Shown piece by piece: positions 52,855 to 62,042 of a DNA stretch of 64,000 nt. The notes beneath the pieces were generated by a model. It was given only the letters and a program-made list of their open reading frames with translations, searched no databases and was not told where the DNA came from. Both the position numbers and the translations under genes were made by a program. Each line of letters starts with the position of its first letter. Position 1 is the stretch's first letter. Source of the DNA: Flavobacterium covae (GTDB taxonomy: Bacteria; Bacteroidota; Bacteroidia; Flavobacteriales; Flavobacteriaceae). Location of the stretch: contig CP067379.1 in the NCBI GenBank assembly GCA_019565575.1, positions 2,666,001-2,730,000 of the forward strand, in the 5' to 3' direction.

Positions 52855-53613
52855 TTATTTTATTAAACTTATAGCATTAAACAAATCTATTTCATTTGAA
52901 ACGAGTATAAAACTATTAGGCAAAGGTTTTCTTTGAATAATAATAATTGGAATATTGTTTCTTTTTGCTGCTTCTATCTTTGTTGATAAAAAGCCAGATT
53001 CACCACTTTCTTTGGTAATAATAGCATCGCAGTTGTATTTTTTTATGATGTTAATTTCATAATTTAAATCATTACTTGGATATTCCATAATTATTTTTTT
53101 TGTTGGAAAACCTGCTTTTTCTGCTATTATTATTGAACTTTTTCGAGGCAAAATTCTAAAATAAGTAGAATATTTTTCCCAATAAGGTTTTAGTTTTTCT
53201 ATAGTTTGTACTCCTGTAAGTGCAAGCAAATTAGAAAAAGTGCCGCCCATCAAATAATCAATAGCTTCTTTGTAATTTTTAACATAAATAATCTCTTTAG
53301 AAATTATTTTTTTAGGATATTTTCTTTCAAAACGAATTACTGGAATTGATAAAATTTGACTTGCTTGGGCTATACACTCATGTAATAATTCTGCAAAAGG
53401 ATGAGAAGCATGAATTATTATTTGAATTTTGTTTTTTGTACAAAATTGAATAAGTTCATTAGGTGTTAATGCTCCAAAACGGTAGTTTCCAAATGAGTAC
53501 TCTTCATCCCATTTTATTTCCGTTTTAGTAGAGTAAAAGTAAGATAAAGCTTCTTTTTCAAGAAACTTTGCTACTTTTTTCCCTTCTGTAGTACCTCCAA
53601 AAACTAATATCAT
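52855..53613 (-). CDS. cobK: Precorrin-6A reductase CobK/CbiJ
   Basis: NAD(P)H-dependent reduction of (cobalt-)precorrin-6A. Motifs: MILVFGGTTEGKKVAKFL, IIHASHPFAELLHECI, RFERKYPK, LALTGVQTI, and ITKESGESGFLSTKIEAA, all characteristic of CobK. 252 residues, complete, intact. Located between the cbiG-cobM fusion and cbiD. Confidence 0.92.
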   Translation of the reverse strand: MILVFGGTTEGKKVAKFLEKEALSYFYSTKTEIKWDEEYSFGNYRFGALTPNELIQFCTKNKIQIIIHASHPFAELLHECIAQASQILSIPVIRFERKYPKKIISKEIIYVKNYKEAIDYLMGGTFSNLLALTGVQTIEKLKPYWEKYSTYFRILPRKSSIIIAEKAGFPTKKIIMEYPSNDLNYEINIIKKYNCDAIITKESGESGFLSTKIEAAKRNNIPIIIIQRKPLPNSFILVSNEIDLFNAISLIK

Positions 53614-53645
53614 TTTTTATTTAATTCAGAATTACAAATATCAGA

Positions 53646-55482
53646 TTAACCTTTGATTTTTACTTCTTTTCCTGTTCTAAAAATATGTTTCCATTCGGGA
53701 TTGTATAAATAAGAACGATTTTTTCTTGCTCCAATGGCTGCTCCAACAATTACTAAAGTTGTTAGGGTTAATTTGTTATCCCTAATTATTTGGGCTAATT
53801 CCGTAAGTTTTCCTATAAATACTTTTTCATCTTGCCACGTAACTCTATACAATACGGCTACTGGTGTATCTTTTGGATAGTGTTCTAATAATTGTTCTTG
53901 AACGGATTTGGCAATGGTAGCACTTAAAAAAATACACATGGTGGCTTGATGTTTTGCCATTTCATTTAGTTTTTCATTTTTAGGTAGAGGGGTTTTACCT
54001 TCTCCTCTAGTTAAAATAATACTTTGTACTACCTCAGGAATGGTAAATTCTGATTTTAGATAGGCGGCGGCGGCTTGAAAAGAAGAAATACCTGGAACAA
54101 TGGAGTAATCAAACCCTTTTTCATCAAAAATGGTCATTTGCTCTTGAATAGCACCATATATAGAAGGATCACCTGATTGTAAACGAATAATTAAATGACC
54201 TTTAACATAGTGTGTACTCATAATTTCTATTTGTTCTTCTAAAGTCATACTAGCTGAATTGCGTACAATAGCATTAGGTTTTGCATAATGTGTTAGTTCT
54301 ATAGGAATAAGACTTCCTGCGTATAAAATTAAATCAGCTTCTTCTAATAGTTCTTTTCCTTTTACAGAAATTAAATCAGCTGCTCCTGGACCTGCTCCTA
54401 CAATTATAATTTCTGCTTTTCGTTGTGCTCTTTTATCTAATGCTAGAGCAATGGTGTGTTTTTTACCTGAGACTAGGTGTATTTTTTTCTTTTCTAAAAT
54501 TAATTCATTGTTCTGTGCTAATAGCATTGCAGATGACTCTGCAACACTATAAACACCCAATTTGCTCATAACTATTTCTGGAAGGATTTAGCGATATTTT
54601 TGAATTCAATTCATCTGTAGTAAAAGTAATAAATGGAATTTCTAAGGTATTTGCTAAATCTATAAAGGCTGTTTCATCGTGTTTTACATCTAAAGAGCCT
54701 AATGATTTTATAGATTCTACAGCTATATTTTGTTCTTGTAATTGATTTTTAACGGATTTTTCTAATAAATGAAATTCAATTCCTCTAGAACATCCCATTC
54801 CCATAGTAATAACGGGAGCATAATAATATAATGCTGGAATTGGCGCTTCATACACTGTATAAGTTACAGCTACTAGAAGTTCGTATTTAGAAAAGTCAAT
54901 GGCATCGTAATGATAATAAATAGATACAAAATGAGGTTTGTTTTTTTCTAAAAAAGCACTGCCTTTATCTTTTATGTCTAATAATAATGCGGTAGGTTTA
55001 TTATTAACAAATATAGAAATGATTTTATTCATTTCTATAGTACTTTTACTTTTCCAATTGTATTCTTTTGGTAAAGTATCTAGAGCCCAAATATTTTGCG
55101 CATCACTTGATGTTGTAATTATGGCTTGTGCTCCTATTACTTTAGAAAGATTATGCGTTAATGTATTTGCACCACCTAAATGTCCTGATAATACTGATTG
55201 TACAAATTTTCCTGTATCGTCTATATTAATAATAGCAGGATCTTTTATTTTATCTTGAATATAGGGTGCTATACTTCTTACACAAATTCCTAATGCTCCA
55301 ATAAAAATAAAGGAATCAAATTTTAAAAAATTATTTTCTAAAAAAGTATGAATTGAGTCTATTTGGGTTATATCGTTATTCTTTCTAGTAGATACTAAAA
55401 TTGATTTTTGAAACTCTTTTTGAATGGTTAATCCAAGTTCAATACCTTTATCAGTACTTGCTATAATTGCTGTTTTATTCAT
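53646..55482 (-). CDS. CbiG-CobM (CbiF) fusion: cobalt-precorrin-5A hydrolase / precorrin-4 C11-methyltransferase, frameshifted
   Basis: The N-terminal part (residues 1-350) is CbiG: GALGICVRSIAPYIQDK, VQSVLSGHLGGANTLTH, MGMGCSRGIEF and, across the break, LNPSEIVMSKLGVYSVAESSAML. The C-terminal part is the tetrapyrrole methylase CobM/CbiF: IIVGAGPGAADLISVKG, RLQSGDPSIYGAIQEQM, VPGISSFQAAAA, ILTRGEGKTPLP. The break is CTGGAAG at 54578-54584; CTGAAG makes one continuous 612-residue protein with the CbiG tail running straight into CobM. The two steps are consecutive (C11 methylation, then delta-lactone opening). Its ATG overlaps the cobL stop (ATGAATAA). Confidence 0.88.
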
Positions 55483-56740
55483 TTCTTTTTTTTTCTGCTG
55501 TTAATATGGTAATTGGATTATGTGTATCTATCGTTATTTCTATTGGTTCTAATAAATCGTAATTTAAGTTTTTAACACTCTTTATAAAGCATTCTTTACT
55601 TTCTTTTTTTACGGCATTTATTACAATTCTTCCGTTTAATAAAAGGTATTGATCTATTAATAGAATAAGTTCTTCTAATTTGTTTCCATGACCACCAATG
55701 AAAACGCTATCTGGGAACAGGAAGTGTACTTAAATCTATTTCAAAAAAATCACCTATTATTTTAGTGATTCCTGGTGTGGAATGTTTTTTTGTATTGATA
55801 TCAAAGATGGTACTGCATTCTTCTCGTTTTTCAAAGGCAATACTGTTTAAATGTGGAAATTGTGTTTTTGTTTCAATAGATACGGATCCTGTACAAAATC
55901 CTATATCCCAAAATGTTTTTTTATTGTGTAAATCTAATTGAGAAAGACTAATTAATCGTATAGGCATTTTGGTAATCATGTTGGGACGATTTTCTAAACC
56001 TATAAATTCAATATCTCTAATTCCAAATTTTTTTTGTTTTTCTTCTTTTTTATAAGTAACAAACAATTTAGTACATCAAATGTTTTTTTTTGTTGCTTCT
56101 ATTAGACTTAAAGTGGTTATTTTTTCATTTTCTGCTTCCAATGCTTCTCCTATAATCATTTCATAGTTATTAAAATTGTAGTCAAGCATTCGTTGAGCTA
56201 TTATACTTGGCGTTTTAATATGATCTGTTAAAACGCCTATTAAACTTGATTGATTAATAAGTGCTATATCTAGTTCTTTCCATGAACGTCCATGAATTGA
56301 GGTATTAACTATATTTTGATATGGAATGGTTTTTTTTTGACATAATAGTTGTAGACTATTAAAGCTGGGGTATACTTTTATGGTTGCATTTGGATGATTT
56401 TTTTCTATAGTATTGGCAAAGCCATAAAATAAAGGATCTCCAGAGGCAAAAACAATTATGGGTTTATTTATTTTTTTGTATTGATTAAAAAGTAGAGGCA
56501 TTTCTTTCGTAATTTCAATCCATTGATGATTAATTGGAAGTTTTTCTTTTATTAATTCATAGTGTCTTTTGCCTCCTGAAAAAACGTGATGTTCTTTTAT
56601 TATTTTTTTACTTCATCGCTTAGAATAAAATGAGGGTTATTAGGAATTCCAATAACATAATAATCTATAATTGACAATTGACAATTATGAGTATTAAGTG
56701 GTAATGTAAAGGATAAATTATTAGTCATTTTATTATTCAT
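55475..56740 (-). CDS. cobL: Precorrin-6Y C5,15-methyltransferase CobL/CbiET, several frameshifts
   Basis: The N-terminal half is a tetrapyrrole methylase (CbiE): VIGIPNNPHFILSDEV..., FASGDPLFYGFANTI, WKELDIALI. The C-terminal half is a class-I methyltransferase/decarboxylase (CbiT): FGIRDIEFIGLENRPNMITKMPIRLISLSQLDL, WDIGFCTGSVSIE. Breaks: a missing A near 56602-56608, an extra A near 56081-56089 followed by a missing T near 56066-56067, and an extra G at 55710-55712 (repair PVPDSVFIGGHGNKLEEL). About 415 residues when repaired. Start ATG 56740 overlaps the bluB stop (ATGAATAA); 56728 is an alternative start. Confidence 0.85.
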
Positions 56741-57384
56741 TATCAATTATTCTGACCACACTGTCTTTTTCTTTTCTTTTTTCCCATTTGATTAGCTCTA
56801 GTTCTGGTTGAGTATAAAACTTATCTACATATCCTAAGCATAAATAAGCTACTAATTTATTTTCTTTAGGAACGTTTAAAATGGTTTTTACTTTTTTTTC
56901 ATTTAAAATACTTACCCACCCCATTCCTATATTTAATGACCGAGCTGTAAGCCACATATTTTGAACGGCACACACTACACTATATAACCCCATTTTAGAC
57001 ATACTGGTCTGGCCTAATACAGGCTTATCAGAAGGTTTGTAGAATACAGCTATATTTATAGGGGCTTCTATAATACCTTCTAATTTTAATTTTATATATT
57101 CTTTTTGTTTTTTGTCTTGAAAATGATCAATGGCCTTATGATTTTCCTCGTCAAAGCTTTGTTTTATTTTTTTCTTTAACCGTTTTATTTTTTATAATTA
57201 TAAACTCCCATGGTTGAGAAAAACCTACAGATGGAGCGTTTAATGCGGAGAATAATAACTTATCTAGTAAATCTTTTTCGATTGTCTTATTCAGGAAGTG
57301 GTTCCCTCTTACATCTCTTCTATTTAGAATAATTTCTTCTAATAGGTTGGCTTCTTCTTTACTAAATAGTTTCCCGCTTTTCAT
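56733..57384 (-). CDS. bluB: 5,6-dimethylbenzimidazole synthase BluB, frameshifted
   Basis: O2-dependent flavin destructase that converts FMNH2 to DMB, the lower ligand of cobalamin. The nitroreductase fold opens with LNRRDVRGNHFL (BluB RRDxR), NAPSVGFSQPWEFIIIK, and has GMGWVSILNE, the BluB hallmark. An extra A in the run near 57165-57171 stops the first frame; repair reads KTVKEKIKQSFDEENHKAIDHF. About 217 residues. Its oxygen requirement contrasts with the oxygen-independent type of corrin-ring genes around it. Confidence 0.9.
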
Positions 57385-57385
57385 T

Positions 57386-58753
57386 TTAAATATTATTTAT
57401 TGTATGAACTGTAAAAGCTGCATTTACAATACTTGCTGCTACATTACTACCTCCTTTACGTCCTCTAATAAGAACATAAGGAATAGTTGTTAAAGCTTGT
57501 AATTTTAGTTTTGATTCAATTACATTAACAAATCCTACGGGAACCCCAATTACGCCTACTGGAGTGCATTTTTCATCTAATATTTGTTCACACAATTCAA
57601 ATAGTGCTGTAGGTGCATTACCAATAACATACAAAGCGTTAGGATGTTTTTTTAATGCTAGTCTAATTCCTGCTTGACTACGCGTTATATTTTCTTTTTG
57701 GGCTAGTGCTATTGCTTCCAGGTTCGTTTAAATAACAAAGTACTTGGTTTTTGTATTTATTTGAATATTCTTTGGTAATGCCTGATTGTACCATCGTAAC
57801 ATCGGTAATAATAGTTCCTCCTTTTTGGAGGTAATTATTCCATTTTTTTATAGCGTCATTATTAGATATATAAAGATCTTCATATTCAAAATCAGCGGTG
57901 GTGTGTATACAACGTATTACAGCCCATTTATCTTCTTCTGAAAGATTTGTTTTTTGTAAATGTTCTCTGATTTGACGGAAACTTTCATCCTGGATTTCTT
58001 GTCCTGTATGAGGTTTTCGGGCTAGATACCCTCTAGGTGTTATTAAAAAATTTTTGAATTGGTAGGTTTGTGAATTTCCTATCATTACAAGCGAAAACAT
58101 GTCAACTACGTTGGTATCAAATGTATCTAAAGTAGTTATAATAATGTTTTCTTCAGGGCGTGTAACTTGACGAATTATGGCAACTGGAGTTGAAGGATGA
58201 CGATATTCTAGAAAAATTTCTTTAAAACGATTGAGCTGCCAAAAGCGTTTTTTACTTCTTGGATTGTATAGTGATGTAACAAAATCGCCCTTGGCGGCAG
58301 CATAAATCCTGTTTTCTATTGTAGTCCAAGGGGTCATTAAATCAGACAATGAAATACAACAAAAATCATGTCCTAGAGGTGCTCCTAATTTTCCTGCTGG
58401 AAGCTATAAATGCGCTAATTCCTGGAATTGTTTGTAAATCTATTTCTTTATCTGTTTGCGTACTGGCATATTGATAAACCAAGGATGCCATGGCATAAAT
58501 GCCCGCATCTCCTGAACTTATTACAACTACATGTTTTCCTCTTTGACAAGCATTAACAGCTAATTCAGCCTCGCGCTTCTTCTTCTGTTAATTCTTTTCC
58601 TATACATTCACAATTTTCTTTTAATAAATGTTCTATAAATTGAAAATAATAATGATAACCAATAACTACATCTGCATCAGCCAAAACATTTTGTGCAAAA
58701 GGCAAAACGTACTCTTGACCACCAGGTCCAATACCTACTACGCTTAATTTCAT
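57386..58753 (-). CDS. CobJ (CbiH)-CbiC fusion: precorrin-3B C17-methyltransferase / precorrin-8X methylmutase, three frameshifts
   Basis: Residues 1-240 are CobJ: KLSVVGIGPGGQEYVLP, VVVISSGDAGIYAMASLVY, QTIPGISAF, LGAPLGHDFCCISLSDLMTPW, AKGDFVTSLYNPRSKKR. The rest is CbiC: VIRCIHTTADFEYEDL, GGTIITDVTMVQSGI, IGNAPTALFEL, VGVIGVPVGFVNVIESK, RGRKGGSNVAASIVNAAF. Breaks: an extra G at 58570-58571, CTGGAAG at 58397-58403 (repair AFIASAGKLGAPLGH), and CTGGAAG at 57715-57721 (repair NEPEAIALAQKENITRSQAG). About 455 residues. Its ATG overlaps the cobI stop. Confidence 0.88.
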
Positions 58754-59456
58754 TTTCTTTTTTTATAATTAGCAATGAGAAATAAGGTATCTCTCTGTTT
58801 TTAATATCATTTATGTTAGAAGTAATATATTGTTGAGTAGTTCCTAATCGTTCGCCATATAAAACGGTTAGATTACTTTTTTCTAAAAAAGATATTAAAT
58901 TATGAACTACACTTCGTATTTTGATGAGTACTATTGTTTCATAGTCTTTTAGTATTTTTTCTAGCTCATTATTATTTTTTATTCTAGGGATAATGGCAAC
59001 TTTTTCGTTTAATATGGCTAAAGGAGTTTGATACTCTGCAGCTCCTAATATAAAAGATGGGATACCTGCAATAATTTCTACATCCAGTTGGTGTTTTTGA
59101 ATATGCTCTAACAGATAAGCAAAGGTACTGTAAAACAAACTATCTCCTTCACTTACAAAGGCAATTGTTAGTCCCTCGTTATAATCTTTTAGTATAGACT
59201 GAAAAGTAGTTGCGTAAGTTATTTCTGCTTGGGTTCTATCATCAGACATTTGTAGAAACATACCTACTAATTTATTTTCATCTAACTGATGGTATTTCAA
59301 AATAGGTAAAGAAAAACTTGTTTTTTTCCCGTTAGCTAATAAAGATCCTGGATAATAAATTTTATCTGCATGTTGAAGTACTTTTAAGCCTTTTAGTGTA
59401 ATTAGTTCTGGATCTCCAGGACCTAATGAAACAGCATATATTTTTCCTTTCTTCAT
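58750..59456 (-). CDS. cobI: Precorrin-2 C20-methyltransferase CobI/CbiL, frameshifted at its last codons
   Basis: SAM-dependent tetrapyrrole methylase: KIYAVSLGPGDPELITLKGL, FVSEGDSLFYSTFAYL, IIAGIPSFILGAAEYQTPLA, ERLGTTQQYI. The straight frame runs past the start of cobJ to 58677 with an implausible RSRYWTWWSRVRF tail. Adding one A in the run near 58767-58773 ends it at TGA 58750-58752, overlapping the cobJ ATG (ATGA). About 235 residues, normal for CobI. Confidence 0.9.
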
Positions 59457-59499
59457 TAATACTTTTTTCTATTTATCTTAAATTTTGTGTATTAAATTC

Positions 59500-60428
59500 C
59501 TAATATTTTTTTAGGGTTGTAAGAATTGTTTTTTGGGTGACTATTTTTTCTTCTTCTTCAAATAGAATCCCTTTTACTGCTAAGTGATGTCCTATTTGTT
59601 CTTTTCCTACTTCATTTTCAAAACCTATGATTTGTGTACGATATTTACATAACTGGCAGTTCATATTAGGATTTCCTTGTTCCGTTTCTATAATACGATC
59701 ATCAATGGTTTGTAAAAGTAATTCGTCACATTCAAAAGAGGTTGTATAGCAAAATTCAGTATTTGATTTTTCTGCAAATTCTTCTATTTGATTATATATT
59801 TTTTTAGTAAAACTCCTGTAAATAAAAAAACAGGTAATACTATAACGCGTTTAAAGGGTAAAGTATCTACCAAAGGTAAGGTATCTTTTAATAAAGGTTG
59901 TGTTACTCCTATATAGGTAGTTGTTGCAAAACCAAACCCCATACCTTCCCAAAGCATTCGGGTCATTTTGGCAATATCTGAATTAGCATCAGGATCAGCA
60001 GTACCCCTTCCTACCACTAATAGACAGGTTTCTTTTCGTTCTATAGTTGTTAGTTTAGCTTCAACTGTTTCTATTAATTTTTTAGAAAGTTGAAGTATTG
60101 AAGGGGTTATTCCAAAATGTTTTCCTAATCTAATTTTTAGATCGGGATACTGACTTTGAAGTGTATTCATTTCATAAGGAATATCATTTTTAGCATGACT
60201 TCCTGCAAAAAGAATAGCAGGAATAGCTATTATTTCGCGGACTCCATTAGTGTATAAACGTTCTACTGCTGCGGCATAAATAGGATGCGCAAATTCTAAA
60301 AAACCATAATCAACTTCATAATTTGGATAACGCAATTTCAAAAGACGTACTAATTCTTTAAATCCACTAACTCCTTCTGGGTCTCTACTTCCGTGTCCAC
60401 AAATTAGGATTCCTTTTTTAGCATTCAT
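59500..60428 (-). CDS. cbiX: Long-form sirohydrochlorin cobaltochelatase CbiX, frameshifted
   Basis: Inserts Co2+ into sirohydrochlorin. The two half-domains begin LICGHGSRDPEGV (active-site His) and LLVVGRGTADPDAN. After adding one A near 59802-59808 the C-terminus continues to 59500 (LLKKIYNQIEEFAEKSN...), with MNCQLCKYR, an MXCXXC motif that binds a 4Fe-4S cluster in the long CbiX of Bacillus megaterium. About 309 residues, the long form; the straight frame would lose the cluster motif. It starts within the last codons of cobA. Confidence 0.9.
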
Positions 60429-61205
60429 TTTCTTCTACTATTTTAATGGGATTATGATCTATAGGAAAAGCGTATTTTCCTACTATAAAAACTACAGGCA
60501 TTGGAACTGTTTTTATTTCTAATTTTTTTCCATTTCGTCTAGAGTTCCTGTAAAAATGGTTTCTTCTTTTTGGGATACTTTAGAAATGGCCGAAATATAT
60601 AAAATTTCGTTTGGGGTAATTCTTTTAAAAGTAGTAATTACTTCTTTTAAATTTTTATATCCCATATACATGATGAGTGTCGTTCCTGTTTTGAGCATAT
60701 TGGCTAACGCTTCTAACTGTTCAAAGTCGTATGTAGCAGTATGTCCTGTACAAAACAATACGGAATTGGTTTTGTTTCGTTCTGTAAGTGGAATATGTTG
60801 AGAGTTGGCTGCTGCAATTCCTGCTGTAACTCCGGGGATAATTTCAAAAGGAATTTTTTTTTGGGTTAAAAATCGAATTTCTTCTGCTACTCTTCCGTAA
60901 ATAAAGGAATCGCCTGATTTTAAACGTACAATTTTTTTATCTTCTTTGGCATATTGAAGAAAATATTCATGAATTGTATCTTGACGTTTCATGGCATCTT
61001 CTATATCTCCATACTTTCTGCCTACATATATTTTTTGTGCACTGGGAGAAGCTAAATCTAGAATTTCTGGTGATATTAAATTATCATATAAAACAACATC
61101 GGCATTTTGAATTCTTTTAACTGCTTTGACAGTAAGAAGGTCAGGATCTCCTGGTCCAGCACCTACAATGGTTATAGTAGTTTGTTTTTTGTATTCTGAA
61201 TCCAT
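60418..61205 (-). CDS. cobA: Uroporphyrinogen-III C-methyltransferase (SUMT), frameshifted near 3' end
   Basis: Makes precorrin-2 from uroporphyrinogen III. SUMT motifs: TIVGAGPGDPDLLTVKAVK, VVLYDNLIS, RLKSGDSFIYGRVAEEI, IIPGVTAGIAAAN, HIPLTERN, TLIMYMGYKNL. A missing A in the A7 run near 60523-60529 truncates it; repair gives MEKKLEIKTVPMPVVFIVGKYAF to the stop at 60418, about 262 residues. There is no fused dehydrogenase/ferrochelatase domain, so precorrin-2 oxidation must be done by another gene outside the window. Confidence 0.92.
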
Positions 61206-61208
61206 ATT

Positions 61209-62033
61209 CTATTCTTGATTTAACAGATCCAACGGATTGGGATATTTAAATTGATACCCCAATTTAGTTTTTAATTTGTCTGAATTTATAATTTTATATG
61301 CTATTTTTTGGGTAATTGCAAATGTTGGTTTTTCTAATCCTATTTTCTCTGCGGCTAATTCATAATATTCTTTTCGTTTAGGGTGTAGATCTGCACTAGC
61401 ATTGAATACATCGTTCCAAATTTCTTTATTTATAATAGTTTCAATAATATTAATACAATCGTCTTGATGAATTACATTTATAGGTGCTTCTCCATTTTCA
61501 ACCTCTTTTTTACCAGCCAGAAAACGTCCTGGCATTCGATCATAACCTATTAATCCTGAAAAACGGATGATGGTGGTTTTAAACTTAATTTGATCTAAAA
61601 GCATTTTTTCTACTGCTAATAAAGCCTTTCCACTTTCTTTTTCGGGTGTTCCTGTCTCCTTTTCTGTTACTATCTTATTGGTATTAGGATAAACCGAAGT
61701 AGAACTAATGAAAAGTATTTTTTGTATTTTGCTTTTGAGAATTTCAGGTATTAATTTTTCAAATTGTTTTGTATGATATGTAATAATATCTGCTCTTCTT
61801 TTGGGTGGAAAATTAATTATCAGAATATCTGAATCTAAAAAATCTGCTATGTCTTTTGCTTCAATGTGGGTATCAGTTATAGAAACGAAATAAGGTAAAA
61901 TACCTTTTTCTTTCAATAAAGGAATTTTTTCAAGAGTGGTAGTAGATCCCTTTACCAAAAAACCTTTTTTTATAAGGTTTTCTGCTAAAGGTAATCCTAA
62001 CCAACCGCAACCTAATAGACTTATTTTTTGCAT
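61209..62033 (-). CDS. NAD(P)-binding SDR/epimerase-family protein (YeeZ-like)
   Basis: 274 residues, intact. The N-terminal Rossmann motif is SLLGCGWLGLPLAENL (GxGxxG), then INFPPKRR and FISSTSVYP, RFSGLIGYDRMPGRFL and INVIHQDDCINII, as in YeeZ-like extended SDRs. The Tyr-Lys catalytic pair is not obvious, so reductase activity is uncertain. It lies between the cobalt transporter and cobA with 3-nt and 9-nt gaps, so it is co-transcribed. No role in cobalamin synthesis is established; the missing precorrin-2 dehydrogenase step would be a tempting but unproved job. Confidence 0.82.
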   Translation of the reverse strand: MQKISLLGCGWLGLPLAENLIKKGFLVKGSTTTLEKIPLLKEKGILPYFVSITDTHIEAKDIADFLDSDILIINFPPKRRADIITYHTKQFEKLIPEILKSKIQKILFISSTSVYPNTNKIVTEKETGTPEKESGKALLAVEKMLLDQIKFKTTIIRFSGLIGYDRMPGRFLAGKKEVENGEAPINVIHQDDCINIIETIINKEIWNDVFNASADLHPKRKEYYELAAEKIGLEKPTFAITQKIAYKIINSDKLKTKLGYQFKYPNPLDLLNQE

Positions 62034-62042
62034 TTTTTGTTT

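Noticed and set aside
54938..55258. 106-residue forward frame opposite cbiG
   Set aside because: Shadow of the CbiG coding region without start signals or homology.
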